DNA of 64,000 nt from Chlorobiota bacterium (GCA_013153405.1 JAADEM010000050.1:1-64000), one strand, 5' to 3'; shown: positions 35,909-46,100, counted from the stretch's first letter. The notes: generated from the letters alone by a model not told the origin. A program made the numbers and translations.

Positions 35909-36601
35909 ATGAAAAAGGCGGGAAAAGAGGAGCTTACGAGAGAAATGACCGGTTGTTTTCAGAGACTGACTGACGAACAACTTCGGAAACTGGCGGAAAA
36001 CAGGGTACACCTGAAATACAATAAAAAAGAGATAGTAGCCAAACAGGGTGCCTTTGTTTCTCATATTATATTTATTAAGCACGGGTATGTAAAATTATAT
36101 ATTGAATCAGAAAGTGATGACAACAAGGACCTTATCATAAACATATTCGGCCCTAACCAGCTAATAGGTCTTTCATCCCTTTTCGAAAGAAACAAATATC
36201 AGTACAGTGTAAGTACACTTGTTCCGTCCGAACTTTGTCTTTTTGAAGTAAACGACATTAAAGAACTGATCGGATTAAACCCTGACTTTGCACTGGGTAT
36301 CCTGCAACGGTCGCACAAAAGCACAATTCATGCTTACAATCAAATGTTTAATCTTACGCATAAACAATTGAACGGAAGAATAGCAAGTGCATATCTGTAT
36401 CTTTCAAAACAAGTGTTCCAAAGCAAAAAATTTAAAATGATACTGACCCGTAATGAGCTTGCCAACTTCACTGCTATGGCAACTATGAGTGCAGTACGTA
36501 CTATTAACATGTTCAAGCAGCAGGGAATAATAAAAGAAGAGAACGGAGAAGTGGAGATTTTAAATGTAAACCGACTTGAAGAAATAAGCCGTTTCGGTTA
36601 G
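35909..36601 (+). CDS. Crp/Fnr-family transcriptional regulator
   Basis: A 230-residue protein with a cyclic-nucleotide-binding-like domain (residues 15-140) and a C-terminal winged helix (about 155-225; TRNELANFTAMATMSAVRTI is the recognition region). No cysteine cluster is seen near the N-terminus beyond C16, so it is not a classical Fnr iron-sulfur sensor. It is divergent from the ion-pump operon and upstream of the fumarate reductase genes. Its stop overlaps the convergent hydrolase stop by 4 bases. Confidence 0.9.
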   Translation: MKKAGKEELTREMTGCFQRLTDEQLRKLAENRVHLKYNKKEIVAKQGAFVSHIIFIKHGYVKLYIESESDDNKDLIINIFGPNQLIGLSSLFERNKYQYSVSTLVPSELCLFEVNDIKELIGLNPDFALGILQRSHKSTIHAYNQMFNLTHKQLNGRIASAYLYLSKQVFQSKKFKMILTRNELANFTAMATMSAVRTINMFKQQGIIKEENGEVEILNVNRLEEISRFG

Positions 36602-37389
36602 TTACCCGGCTTATTTTCAATGAATTTTTTAATGCAGTTCAATATATATTCCTTGCGTTGTGCAAGAATAAAGTGATTGCCCGGCAGTTCACAATGTGAT
36701 ACCCCTTTACTCCTGATCATTTCTTCCAGAGCCTGCAAAGGAATGGTATCATCATTCCTACCATATATTAGCAACACATCACCGGCTGCCTCCAGTTGAA
36801 CACTCCTATCAGGTCTTGCCATCATGGAACGCTGCGCACTCACAATATTCTCATATCTCACCTTTTTTACCATTTCGGAATACAGTTTCCTAATGGTATC
36901 ATCTTTCAGGTTGTGAAGAAATAAACTTAATAAATGCTTAACCTTTCCTGAATTTGCAAGATAAATTTCTCTTTCCCTGTAAGCTTTCTTATCAATTGAA
37001 TCACTGAAAGGATTAGTGCTTATGAGAATCAGTTTATCAACAAACTCAGGGTATCTCTCCGAAAGTTCTAATGCAACATAACCACCAAATGAATTTCCTG
37101 CCACAATACATTTTTCAAATCCAAAATTACCTGCTACTGTACGTACTACATCGGCTGTAAATGAGATCATATCCTCTCCTTCGGGTAATAAATAGTCGTC
37201 AGAAACAGGTAGTTCCGGTACAATTACAGTGTAGTTTTCTAACTCTCCAGCTATACCGGACCATATCAATCTGCTTTCAAGATAGCCATGTAAAAGCAAT
37301 ACACAGGGCCCTTCACCTGATATCGAAAATCGCAGCTTACGTGCAAAAAGAGACACATTTAGATGACAATTATCATACATTTTCATCAC
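36598..37389 (-). CDS. Alpha/beta hydrolase
   Basis: A 263-residue enzyme of the alpha/beta-hydrolase fold: oxyanion-side LLLHGYLES near residue 32, nucleophile elbow GNSFGGY near residue 98 (Ser), acid in YGRNDDTIP near residue 215, and histidine in LPGNHF near residue 240. All triad residues are present. It is cytoplasmic with an unknown substrate. It is convergent with the Crp-family gene. Confidence 0.9.
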   Translation of the reverse strand: MMKMYDNCHLNVSLFARKLRFSISGEGPCVLLLHGYLESRLIWSGIAGELENYTVIVPELPVSDDYLLPEGEDMISFTADVVRTVAGNFGFEKCIVAGNSFGGYVALELSERYPEFVDKLILISTNPFSDSIDKKAYREREIYLANSGKVKHLLSLFLHNLKDDTIRKLYSEMVKKVRYENIVSAQRSMMARPDRSVQLEAAGDVLLIYGRNDDTIPLQALEEMIRSKGVSHCELPGNHFILAQRKEYILNCIKKFIENKPGN

Positions 37390-37444
37390 TGATATTAGCG
37401 TTAATTAGAATGGTTATAAATATAGTTCTATTTAATGATTTTTA

Positions 37445-37476
37445 TTTGCTCAACCGATCAAACAAATTTACTTTTG
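37445..37476 (+). promoter_or_regulatory. Bacteroidota-type promoter for frdCAB
   Basis: TTTG (37445-37448), 20 bp, TACTTTTG (37469-37476): a full consensus match. Transcription should start near 37483, about 43 nt before the cytochrome b start. Confidence 0.8.
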
Positions 37477-37525
37477 AGGTTATCTTTTATCAAAATCAGT
37501 CATAAATTAAATAAATGAATTCCTT

Positions 37526-38221
37526 ATGAGTAACTTTCTTAGTTCTTCAATTGGGAAAAAGCTTCTGATGAGTATCACAGGGCTTTTTTTAGTGACATTC
37601 TTATTTATTCACTTATCCCTCAACGCATTATTGTTGGTAAACGATGGTGGTGAGATGTTTAATGCCGCAGCCCATTTTATGGCCACAAACCCCATTATTA
37701 AAATAATGGAACCCATACTGGCACTGGGCTTTATCATTCACATCTTCTATGCATCATTGCTAACACTACAAAACCAGAAAGCACGCGGCAAAGACCGTTA
37801 TGCTTCGGGCAACAGTACTCCGGATGTATCATGGGCATCAAAAAACATGTATATTCTCGGGGCAACCATACTTGCTTTTCTGGTAGTTCACATCGCCCAA
37901 TTCTGGGTTAAATTTAAAATCACCAAGGAATTAACACCTGTACACATCGACATTGCCGGTGTGGAGACCGAGGTTGAGAATGCCTATGCATTGGTTAATC
38001 AAACCTTCGGAATGTTATGGGTTGTTATTGTTTACGTACTCGGTTCCATAGGATTGGCATGGCACCTTTCTCACGGATTCTGGTCGGGATTACAAACAAT
38101 CGGATTCAGTAATACCATATGGAGAACCAGATGGTCTGTGATTGGAACAATAATTGCCTGGATATTCGGTTTGGGATTTTCTTTAATTGCAATATTGCAA
38201 TACCTCTTTTTTCAATCATAA
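37526..38221 (+). CDS. frdC: Fumarate reductase/succinate dehydrogenase cytochrome b subunit
   Basis: A 231-residue membrane protein with five helices, the b558 type that carries two haems and binds menaquinone. The histidines expected for haem are in FLFIHLSLNA, FIIHIFYAS, VVHIAQFW and LAWHLSHGFW. It is the first gene of a three-gene operon and anchors the flavoprotein and iron-sulfur subunits. Sequence alone cannot tell fumarate reduction from succinate oxidation, but the anaerobic context favours the former. Confidence 0.92.
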   Translation: MSNFLSSSIGKKLLMSITGLFLVTFLFIHLSLNALLLVNDGGEMFNAAAHFMATNPIIKIMEPILALGFIIHIFYASLLTLQNQKARGKDRYASGNSTPDVSWASKNMYILGATILAFLVVHIAQFWVKFKITKELTPVHIDIAGVETEVENAYALVNQTFGMLWVVIVYVLGSIGLAWHLSHGFWSGLQTIGFSNTIWRTRWSVIGTIIAWIFGLGFSLIAILQYLFFQS

Positions 38222-38243
38222 TTGCCAATAAATTCATATTGAT

Positions 38244-40184
38244 ATGACAAAGATAGATTCTAAGATTCCTGAAGGGCCTCTCGCCCAGAAATGGACTAAT
38301 TATAAGAACAATCAGAAATTGGTCAATCCGGCCAATAAAAGAAGATTAGATGTAATAGTTGTTGGTACTGGTCTTGCAGGAGCTTCTGCAGGAGCTTCAC
38401 TCGCAGAAATGGGTTTTAAGGTAAAAAGTTTTACCATCCAGGACTCACCCCGCCGTGCACACTCAATTGCAGCACAGGGTGGTATCAACGCAGCTAAAAA
38501 TTATCCTAACGACGGCGACTCTGTTTATCGTCTGTTTTATGATACAATTAAAGGCGGTGACTACCGTTCACGTGAAGCCAACGTTTACCGCTTGGCAGAG
38601 GTTAGTAACAGCATTATCGATCAGTGTGTCGCACAGGGTGTTCCCTTTGCTCGTGAATATGGTGGTTATCTGGCAAACCGTTCTTTTGGTGGTGCTCAGG
38701 TAAGTCGTACATTTTACGCCAAAGGTCAGACCGGACAGCAGCTTCTTCTTGGAGCATATCAGGCTCTGATGCGTCAGGTTCACGAAGGAAATGTTGAACT
38801 GCATACACGTACCGAGCTTGTAGAAATTGTTATTATCGACGGAAAAGCCCGTGGTATTATAACCCGTAATCTTATCACCGGAGAACTGGAACGTCATTTC
38901 GGACATGCAGTAGTAATTGCCTCCGGCGGATACGGAAACACATTCTTCCTTTCAACCAACGCAATGGGCTCAAATGGTTCGGCAGCATGGAAAGCATATC
39001 AGAACGGAGCTTTCTTTGCAAATCCTGCCTTCGTACAGATTCACCCAACATGTATTCCTGTTCACGGAGAATTCCAAAGTAAGCTTACTCTTATGTCTGA
39101 ATCACTTCGTAACGATGGCCGTATCTGGGTACCGAAAAAGAAAGAGGATGCAGAAGCAATTCGTGCAGGAAAACTCAAGCCAACCGAAATAGCCGAGGAG
39201 GATCGAGATTACTATCTCGAAAGAAGATATCCGGCTTTCGGTAACCTTGTACCCCGCGACGTTGCATCACGTGCTGCAAAAGAACGCTGTGATGCCGGCT
39301 ACGGAGTTGGTGCTACAGGACTTGCAGTTTATCTTGATTTTAAAGATGCAATTGAACGTCTTGGCCGTGATGCCATAGAAGCACGTTATGGTAACCTTTT
39401 CCAGATGTATGAAAAAATAGTTGATGAAAATCCGTATGAAACTCCAATGATGATTTATCCTGCCATACACTATACCATGGGTGGCCTTTGGGTAGATTAT
39501 GAGCTTCAGACCAACATTCCGGGATTGTTTGCAATAGGTGAGGCAAACTTCTCCGACCACGGTGCCAACCGCCTGGGTGCTTCAGCGCTTATGCAGGGAC
39601 TGGCCGACGGATATTTTGTTTTACCATACACTATCCAAAACTACCTTGCTGATGACATCCGTACTCCGAGAATGAGCACAGACCTTCCTGAATTCGAAGA
39701 AAAAGAAAAGAAAGTTAAAGATAGATTTAAGAAGTTATTAAGCATTAACGGAAAATATTCCGTAGACCACATACATAAAGAACTTGGCCATGTAATGTGG
39801 GATTTTGTAGGAATGGCCCGTAACAAAGAGGGACTGCAGAAAGCTCTTGACAGAATACTAGAGATAAAGAAAGAGTTCTGGACTAACGTTCGTATACCCG
39901 GCAAACTTGAGGGAATTAACCTTGAACTTGAAAAAGCCGGACGTCTGGCCGATTTCATCGAAATAGGTGAACTTATGGCACGTGATGCTCTCAACAGGGA
40001 GGAAAGCTGCGGCGGACACTTCCGTGAAGAATATCAGACAAAAGAGGGTGAAGCATTGCGCCGTGACGATGAGTTTGCATATGTATCCTGCTGGGAATAT
40101 AAGGGAGACGATAAAGAACCGGTTATGCACAAAGAAACTCTTAAGTTTGAGTACGTAGAGCTTAAACAACGTAACTACAAATAA
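38244..40184 (+). CDS. frdA: Fumarate reductase/succinate dehydrogenase flavoprotein subunit
   Basis: A 646-residue flavoprotein. FAD is expected to be covalently attached at H73 in [10 protein letters not shown]. The nucleotide-binding loop is [12 protein letters not shown] near residue 39, and substrate residues occur in [11 protein letters not shown] (near 267) and [10 protein letters not shown]. The length and insertions match the epsilonproteobacterial/Bacteroidota type. It is 22 bp after frdC and 37 bp before frdB. Confidence 0.96.
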   Translation: MTKIDSKIPEGPLAQKWTNYKNNQKLVNPANKRRLDVIVVGTGLAGASAGASLAEMGFKVKSFTIQDSPRRAHSIAAQGGINAAKNYPNDGDSVYRLFYDTIKGGDYRSREANVYRLAEVSNSIIDQCVAQGVPFAREYGGYLANRSFGGAQVSRTFYAKGQTGQQLLLGAYQALMRQVHEGNVELHTRTELVEIVIIDGKARGIITRNLITGELERHFGHAVVIASGGYGNTFFLSTNAMGSNGSAAWKAYQNGAFFANPAFVQIHPTCIPVHGEFQSKLTLMSESLRNDGRIWVPKKKEDAEAIRAGKLKPTEIAEEDRDYYLERRYPAFGNLVPRDVASRAAKERCDAGYGVGATGLAVYLDFKDAIERLGRDAIEARYGNLFQMYEKIVDENPYETPMMIYPAIHYTMGGLWVDYELQTNIPGLFAIGEANFSDHGANRLGASALMQGLADGYFVLPYTIQNYLADDIRTPRMSTDLPEFEEKEKKVKDRFKKLLSINGKYSVDHIHKELGHVMWDFVGMARNKEGLQKALDRILEIKKEFWTNVRIPGKLEGINLELEKAGRLADFIEIGELMARDALNREESCGGHFREEYQTKEGEALRRDDEFAYVSCWEYKGDDKEPVMHKETLKFEYVELKQRNYK

Positions 40185-40221
40185 TCAATCGGGTTAGTTC
40201 AATTATTAAACAGAAGATAAA

Positions 40222-40977
40222 ATGGAAAAAAATATAAATCTCAAATTAAAAGTATGGCGTCAGGACGGCCCTAAAGCAAAAGGCCGTTTTGAAACATACG
40301 AGGTTAAAAATATTTCTACCGACAGTTCTTTCCTTGAGATGATGGATGTTCTGAACGAACAACTTATCCAGGAAGGAAAAGAGCCGGTTGCATTCGACCA
40401 CGACTGCCGTGAAGGAATTTGCGGTATGTGTTCTATGTATATTAACGGACACCCTCACGGACCGGATGAAGACATAACAACATGCCAATTACATATGCGC
40501 AAGTTTAAAGACGGGGAAACAGTTACAATTGAACCCTGGCGTTCTGCAGCTTTTCCTGTAATTAAAGACCTTATGGTCAACCGGAATGCATTTGATGAAA
40601 TAATAGCTGCCGGAGGGTATGTTTCAGTAAGTACAGGTGGGGTTCCCGATGCCAACTCTATTCCTATTCCTAAGGAAGCTGCAGATGAGGCTATGGATGC
40701 TGCATCCTGCATTGGTTGTGGTGCATGTGTTGCTGCTTGTAAGAACGGTTCAGCAATGCTGTTTGTTTCTGCTAAAGTCAGCCAGCTGGCTTTACTGCCA
40801 CAAGGTAAGGTTGAAAGAGCACGCAGAGCAAAAGCAATGGTTGCTAAAATGGATGAACTCGGATTTGGTAACTGTACAAACACCGGAGCTTGTGAAGTTG
40901 AATGCCCCAAAGGAGTGTCAATAACCAACATTGCAAGGCTTAATCGTGAATATCTAATGGCCAAATTCAAAGATTAA
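40222..40977 (+). CDS. frdB: Fumarate reductase/succinate dehydrogenase iron-sulfur subunit
   Basis: A 251-residue protein with three cluster sites: 2Fe-2S ([10 protein letters not shown] plus TCQLH), 4Fe-4S ([11 protein letters not shown]) and 3Fe-4S ([14 protein letters not shown]). It carries electrons from quinol at the cytochrome b to the flavin. The operon ends at the strong terminator 41004-41034. Confidence 0.96.
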   Translation: MEKNINLKLKVWRQDGPKAKGRFETYEVKNISTDSSFLEMMDVLNEQLIQEGKEPVAFDHDCREGICGMCSMYINGHPHGPDEDITTCQLHMRKFKDGETVTIEPWRSAAFPVIKDLMVNRNAFDEIIAAGGYVSVSTGGVPDANSIPIPKEAADEAMDAASCIGCGACVAACKNGSAMLFVSAKVSQLALLPQGKVERARRAKAMVAKMDELGFGNCTNTGACEVECPKGVSITNIARLNREYLMAKFKD

Positions 40978-41003
40978 GTTTTAATTTATTATACTGATAT
41001 TAA

Positions 41004-41034
41004 AAACCGGCAGAAATATTCTGCCGGTTTTTTG
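41004..41034 (+). terminator. Terminator of frdCAB
   Basis: A perfect 14-bp stem (41004-41017 with 41021-41034) has a 3-base loop and ends in a run of T. It lies 27 bp after the frdB stop. Confidence 0.93.
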
Positions 41035-41218
41035 TTTTTAGTACCCTATTGTACATTGCACGGTAGATTAGTGTCAATTTGTCATTTACAGTCAATCCGA
41101 ATGTAATACACTATCTAAAAAACAGTTGCATTCAGGACTATTTATTACCCAATGATTTGCAAATAGTTACATTTTTTATTATTTTGCTTGCGAATAGCCA
41201 CCCTCTCAACCAGAAACA

Positions 41219-41923
41219 ATGCCATACAGACGATTACCCAACACAGATCAGGCCAGGTTGCGTGCACTAAAAGCAGCACACAACAAGGGAGTATCAATGA
41301 GTCCCTGGGACCTGGCATTCTCACAAAAACTGTTTTTACAACTCAAAGCCTTTCTTCCTTTATTTGAACAGGCTATTGATCAGTACAATTTCAGTAAAGA
41401 CAAACAGGCACAATATGGCAAGTTGCTAAACGAACAGTTTAAAGAGGCACGCCTGTATGTATCACACTTTTTACAAGTACTGAACTTCTGTATAATTCGT
41501 GGTGAAATAAAACCAGAAGCCCGTGAAGTTTTCGGACTAAGTGCTGATGAACGATCTGTTCCCGACATGGGTACTGAGCAACAGCTTATTTACTGGGGCG
41601 AAAAAGTTATAAACGGCGAACAGCAACGAATGCTTTCTGGTGGCAACCGGATTTATAATCCATCGATTGCAATAGTAAAAATAAAGTATGAAAAGTTTCT
41701 TGATTACTACAACAACCATAAAAACCTGCAGGTAACAACTAAAAAAATGCACGATAAAGTAACTTCATTAAGAGATAAAGCAGATGCCCTTATTCTGCAT
41801 ATCTGGAATGAAGTTGAGCAGAAGTTTGATAATCTTGAAGCTGAAGAAAAGAGAGAAAAATGCTCTTCTTACGGAATAGTTTACATGTTGCGAAAACAGG
41901 AAAAAGAAACAGCATCAAGATAA
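41219..41923 (+). CDS. Hypothetical helical protein
   Basis: A 234-residue, mostly helical protein without signal peptide or membrane segment. I do not recognise a named domain. It starts MPYRRLPNTDQARLRAL and has a conserved-looking run EIKPEAREVFGL near residue 95. The C-terminal half is charged and helical. It is monocistronic and ends 10 bp before the convergent protease gene. Confidence 0.7.
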   Translation: MPYRRLPNTDQARLRALKAAHNKGVSMSPWDLAFSQKLFLQLKAFLPLFEQAIDQYNFSKDKQAQYGKLLNEQFKEARLYVSHFLQVLNFCIIRGEIKPEAREVFGLSADERSVPDMGTEQQLIYWGEKVINGEQQRMLSGGNRIYNPSIAIVKIKYEKFLDYYNNHKNLQVTTKKMHDKVTSLRDKADALILHIWNEVEQKFDNLEAEEKREKCSSYGIVYMLRKQEKETASR

Positions 41924-41932
41924 ACATAACTA

Positions 41933-42832
41933 TCATCTGTACCCTCTCGCATTTCGTCTGATAATAAACAGCATTCCCAGAGTACTTACAACGCTGATTA
42001 AAACCATAACCCAGGAGAAATGAATCATATTATTCATCTCCAGGCCATTTTCAAGACTTTCGACACCTTTTGATCGAATAAACAACAAGGCAAGAAAATT
42101 GTTTGTAAAGTGTCCTGCTACCGAATACCAAAGACTTCCGCCAAAATAAAACAAATATCCCAGAATCATTCCCAGAAAAAAACGAGGAAGAAAAGTCAGA
42201 AACTGCATATGTAATGCAGCAAACAAAACCGAAGTAATAAATACTGATACATGAACATTACCTGTCCATTCTTTTAAATACCGCTGAATGTGCCCCCTGA
42301 ATAACCATTCCTCTCCTATAGCCGGCAATACAGCAATCAGAAACACATTGAAAAGAAAACCTGATTCGGAGTCACTTAAAACAAGTTTCAGTGCAAGTGC
42401 TTTTGCGTCATTTTCCGCAGATATTATCCAGTCACTTATCCCTTTCATAGATTCAGGAAGGGCAAGACATCCATTAAAGAATCCAGACCAGCCGATAAAA
42501 TATTGACTGACTATAAGAGTAAGAGCTGATGCAAAAACAATCTTAATATTTACTTTTTTTTCTCCAAACAGCTCATTGAAAGATGAGGGCAAAAACAATA
42601 TTGCTGCTACAACCGAAGGTAATACAAATACAAGAACTGACTGAATCAGTTGAAGTACCTTAAGCATCTTTACATCTGACAATATAATTTCCTTATCAGG
42701 CTGAAACGTACAATAGCTTGCCATGAAAATTATACCGGCAATAAGATAAAACAAAACCAGAGCTGCCAGCATCATTATAAACAACACCAACAATTTAACT
42801 CCGGGACTTAAATGTTTCAACCTACCATACAT
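41933..42832 (-). CDS. CPBP-family (CAAX-type) membrane protease
   Basis: A 299-residue membrane protein with about eight helices. Motif 1, EEWLFRG near residue 175, gives the EExxxR signature. Motif 2 has the histidine in AALHMQF, and motif 3 is GHFTNN near residue 240. Bacterial relatives cleave membrane peptides or confer immunity; the target here is unknown. Confidence 0.9.
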   Translation of the reverse strand: MYGRLKHLSPGVKLLVLFIMMLAALVLFYLIAGIIFMASYCTFQPDKEIILSDVKMLKVLQLIQSVLVFVLPSVVAAILFLPSSFNELFGEKKVNIKIVFASALTLIVSQYFIGWSGFFNGCLALPESMKGISDWIISAENDAKALALKLVLSDSESGFLFNVFLIAVLPAIGEEWLFRGHIQRYLKEWTGNVHVSVFITSVLFAALHMQFLTFLPRFFLGMILGYLFYFGGSLWYSVAGHFTNNFLALLFIRSKGVESLENGLEMNNMIHFSWVMVLISVVSTLGMLFIIRRNARGYR

Positions 42833-42949
42833 ACTGATATGTTTTGAGATAATGTAGATGTCCTGAATGTAGTCATTCCGGGTATAATGATAACTATTTT
42901 AATACGACAGAGTATATACCATAATCGCAATTTGCTCAAGCGAACATGA

Positions 42950-43180
42950 AGGATGTCCAAAAAGTATAATCTTAACGTCATTGCAAGAATTCACCACAAT
43001 TCTTGTGGCACAACGAGTAAATGACGGAATATACACGTCACTGCGATGAGCGTGAATGAAGAAGCCTGCCTGGAAAATCCATTCAGACAGGCATGCCTGA
43101 CCGAGTCGATCAGGCAGCCTCTCACTTGCCGGGGATTCCTTCATCCCGTAAAACGGAATTTACAACGATGTAAACATCCT
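42950..43180. repeat. Dispersed palindromic repeat, long variant (copy A)
   Basis: It begins with AGGATGTCCAAAAAGT and ends with ACATCCT, the ends seen in copy B. Nested stems fill it: 42976-42982 with 43020-43026, 42994-42999 with 43003-43008, a 12-bp palindrome at 43088-43099, and 43094-43100 with 43110-43116. No ORF is present. It fills most of the 362-bp gap between the protease and POT genes. Confidence 0.7.
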
Positions 43181-43194
43181 CTTTTAACAAACAG

Positions 43195-44649
43195 CTATTT
43201 CTTGTTTGTCTTCAACAGGAATTTATCATACAGGAACAATGCAATCACTGTAACAACACCAATAGCACTGAACACCATCCATATTTTCGACGGATGATAT
43301 GTATTCCACAGATATTGTGTCAGATCATGCTCATTCATTCCCATTAATTCACAAGCCTTTTTCACATAATCATTTTGTGTAAATCCTTCTCCAATGTTCT
43401 GAATTTCGAGTCCCCGTTTTGCAACCTCTTTTTGAAGTAGCGATATCTTATCTGACCATTTCTCATAAAATTCTCCGGACAAGTATCCGGCAATAAGATT
43501 TCCTGCGGCAACAGGCAGGAAAGATGTACCCATATACAGTGCCTCCTTGTTCTTCGGTGCAATACGGCCAATATACTCGGTAAATTTAGGCGAGCTAGAC
43601 ATTTCACCTATGGCAAAAATAAAGATACCGACAATCACATAAAAACCATTACCTGTACCGAATGCGATACCAATACCTATAGCATTAACAATAATACCGG
43701 ACATAATCGCATTAAGCGGCTTGAATTTCATCACAAGTGTAGATATCAATACCTGAAACAGGATAATAGCACCGGCATCAAGATTAACCATCATTTCAGG
43801 AGCAATTGTACCTTTGCTTGTTCCTATTGCAGCAGCAAGAGAAGGACTTATACCTTCAAGCCATTTGTAAATAATAGTTGTATCCACCCATTGATCAATA
43901 AAATTAGGCAGGGTGTAAAAAAGCTGATTAAACATAGTCCAGAAACCAACCATGATAATCAGGAACAGCACAAGACGAATATCCATCAATGCTTCTCCGA
44001 TATTCCTTAATGACTTTCCGATTGCCTGTCCGAGAGTATCCGAAGTCTTCTCCCTGTCAGGCTCTTTATAAAAGAACAATACGAGAAACAGGTTTACTAT
44101 TATGGCTGATGCTGCCATTATGAAAACAATCTTCCATCCGTAGGCATCACGAAGCTTTGAAGAGAACAACGGCCCCACAAAACCGCCAATATTAACTATC
44201 ATATAAAAAATACCAAAACCAATAGAAGATGTTTCTTCATTGGTTGTTTTGGCAACAGTTGCAGAAATTATAGGCTTAAACAGTGCAGCACCAAGGGCAA
44301 CCCATAAAAATGCAAAATAGAAAAGTCCATACGAGTGTACCGACCCCATCAGATAATAACCTGATGACAGTACCAGATACGCAAATATCAGGACCTTTTT
44401 ATACCCCAGACGGTCGGCAAGCGCACCGGTTATCAGTGGTAAAAGATAAAGAATTGCAGTTACCGGCCCCATTATATTTCCCTTCTGACTTTGTGAAAAG
44501 CCTAGAGCTCCTTCATCTGTAGAGCCTGTGATATAAAGTGCTAAAACTGCAAACATTCCATACCAGGCCCATCGCTCAAACAACTCCATTGTGTTGGCTA
44601 CCCAGAATGCCTTCGGGAATTTCGTAAAGATGTTCTTCTTTTCTGTCAT
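43195..44649 (-). CDS. POT/PTR2-type peptide transporter
   Basis: A 484-residue MFS protein with 12-14 helices. The N-terminal FWVANTMELFERWAWYGMF resembles the ExxERFxYY motif of proton-coupled oligopeptide transporters, and the central GIFYMIVNIGGFVGP matches the PTR signature. Residues near the motif differ from the classic (WAWYG for FSYYG), so substrate range is uncertain. It ends with a lysine tail. It follows the HigA-like pseudogene by 33 bp and may share its promoter. Confidence 0.82.
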   Translation of the reverse strand: MTEKKNIFTKFPKAFWVANTMELFERWAWYGMFAVLALYITGSTDEGALGFSQSQKGNIMGPVTAILYLLPLITGALADRLGYKKVLIFAYLVLSSGYYLMGSVHSYGLFYFAFLWVALGAALFKPIISATVAKTTNEETSSIGFGIFYMIVNIGGFVGPLFSSKLRDAYGWKIVFIMAASAIIVNLFLVLFFYKEPDREKTSDTLGQAIGKSLRNIGEALMDIRLVLFLIIMVGFWTMFNQLFYTLPNFIDQWVDTTIIYKWLEGISPSLAAAIGTSKGTIAPEMMVNLDAGAIILFQVLISTLVMKFKPLNAIMSGIIVNAIGIGIAFGTGNGFYVIVGIFIFAIGEMSSSPKFTEYIGRIAPKNKEALYMGTSFLPVAAGNLIAGYLSGEFYEKWSDKISLLQKEVAKRGLEIQNIGEGFTQNDYVKKACELMGMNEHDLTQYLWNTYHPSKIWMVFSAIGVVTVIALFLYDKFLLKTNKK

Positions 44650-44682
44650 AAGTTTCTTTCTTAAAGTTAAATTTATGAGATC

Positions 44683-45090
44683 TTAATTATTATTTTTTGT
44701 ATGATACTTCTCCTCCTGTACTGCCACAAGGTTGTAAGGACGATTAAACACATTCTGTGAAAGCCTAAAATATTGCGATAGCTTCCTGATGGTTTCTTTC
44801 GACATTTCTTTATGATAGTTGAGTATCTTTGAAATAGTTCCTTTTGATAACCCAAATATCTCTGTCAGGTCTTTTTCCTTTAACCTAGGATCTTCCAATA
44901 ATGCTTTTAAAATCTTAACAGTATCCTCAACTTCATAATTAACACTGTTTTCACCATCTCAATTCTCGATCAACAGGGTCAAAAGCTCTATTACTTCCTC
45001 CAACTGCTTATCTTCTTTAATAAGCAGCTCTTCAATAATTTTGCAATACTCATCATATTGCTCCCGCGTATTAATAGCTGTATTAAACAT
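44683..45090 (-). pseudogene. HigA-like antitoxin gene with in-frame TGA at codon 44
   Basis: The frame runs from ATG at 45090 to 44683 (135 codons) and matches HigA-type antitoxins: an acidic N-terminal part (MFNTAINTREQYDEY), then DLTEIFGLSKGTISKIL (helix-turn-helix) and LSQYFRLSQNVFNRPY. Codon 44 is TGA (44959-44961) where relatives have a residue, plausibly Trp (TGG), in LIEN-x-DGEN. A downstream ATG at 44898 can start the DNA-binding half alone (71 residues). No HigB toxin gene is adjacent, so the module looks decayed. Recoding is not suggested elsewhere in the window. Confidence 0.8.
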
Positions 45091-45179
45091 CTCTCTATTT
45101 CACCTGTTAGTTTGAAATAATTCCAAACTTCCTCAGCCCCATAGTTAAACTCCCTATAAACCAAGACTACACATCCTTT

Positions 45180-45307
45180 AGGATGTCCAAAAAGTCGTCA
45201 TTCCGAATGAAATGAAGGAATCTCTAAATTCACAAATACTGATAATCTATAGATTGCTTCGTCGTCTCTCCTCGCAATGACGTCATTTTTTACTTTTTGG
45301 ACATCCT
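45180..45307. repeat. Dispersed palindromic repeat (copy B), 16-bp perfect ends
   Basis: A 128-bp element whose 16-bp ends (45180-45195 and 45292-45307) are perfect inverted repeats. The interior carries CGTCATTCCGAAT, GAAGGAATCTC, GATTGCTTCGTCG and CTCGCAATGACG. The last block is also in copy D and, inverted, in copy C. It has no coding capacity. It lies between pyrH and the HigA-like gene. Confidence 0.85.
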
Positions 45308-45325
45308 CATAAAAGGGGATAAGAC

Positions 45326-46033
45326 TTACACTTTCACCACAGTTCCGATATTCTCGCCTGACACAACCTTCTTCAGGTTACCGTAAGTATCCATATCGAA
45401 AACAACTATCGGCATATTATTTTCCTTACACATTGTAGTTGCAGTAAGGTCCATAACCTTCAGACCACGGTTGTAAATCTCATCGTATGTTATCTCATCA
45501 AATTTCACGGCATTGGGATCCTTTTCCGGATCGGCAGTGTAAACACCATCCACACGGGTTCCTTTAAGCATTGCGTCGGCCTCTATCTCAATAGCACGAA
45601 GCGACGATCCGGTATCTGTTGTAAAGTACGGATTGCCAGTTCCTGCAGAAAAAATCACCACTTCACCATTCTCAAGGGCTGCTATTGCTTTGGGTTTTGA
45701 ATAAAGCTCTCCTATCGGCTCCATCCTGATTGCCGAAAGAACCCTTGCCTTCACACCTATGTTTTCTAATGCCGAGCTTAATGCAAGTGCATTTATTACA
45801 GTAGCCAGCATTCCCATCTGGTCGCCCTTGTAGCGATCAAAACCTTTTGAAGCCCCGCTTAGTCCTCGAAATATGTTACCACCTCCGATAACTATCCCGG
45901 TTTGAACTCCCATACCGGTTATATCTTTTATCTGCTCCGCATAGTCATTAAGACGTTTCGGATCTATACCATGCCCCTGCTCTCCCATCAGAGACTCTCC
46001 GCTAAGCTTCAATAAAATTCGTTTGTATTTCAT
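45326..46033 (-). CDS. pyrH: Uridylate kinase
   Basis: A 235-residue hexameric UMP kinase of the amino-acid-kinase fold. It has KLSGESLMG at the start, GGGNIFRG near residue 52, and [11 protein letters not shown] with the ATP-binding [13 protein letters not shown] region. It makes UDP from UMP for RNA and sugar-nucleotide synthesis. It is downstream of tsf but separated by a terminator and a leader-like hairpin, so its transcription may be partly independent. Confidence 0.97.
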   Translation of the reverse strand: MKYKRILLKLSGESLMGEQGHGIDPKRLNDYAEQIKDITGMGVQTGIVIGGGNIFRGLSGASKGFDRYKGDQMGMLATVINALALSSALENIGVKARVLSAIRMEPIGELYSKPKAIAALENGEVVIFSAGTGNPYFTTDTGSSLRAIEIEADAMLKGTRVDGVYTADPEKDPNAVKFDEITYDEIYNRGLKVMDLTATTMCKENNMPIVVFDMDTYGNLKKVVSGENIGTVVKV

Positions 46034-46047
46034 CGTAATAACAATTT

Positions 46048-46078
46048 AGGCCTGATACGTTAAAAAAACGTCAGGCCT
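46048..46078 (-). promoter_or_regulatory. Leader hairpin upstream of pyrH
   Basis: An 8-bp stem (46048-46055 with 46071-46078) is extended by imperfect inner pairs around an A-rich loop. It ends 14 bp before the pyrH start and follows the tsf terminator. It could be a processing or attenuation element; no uridine-specific motif was seen. Confidence 0.45.
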
Positions 46079-46100
46079 GTAAATTTAATTTTTTAAATCA

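Noticed and set aside
40455-40970. A 171-codon antisense open frame in frdB
   Set aside because: It is the complement of a clear iron-sulfur subunit gene, without start signals or family features.
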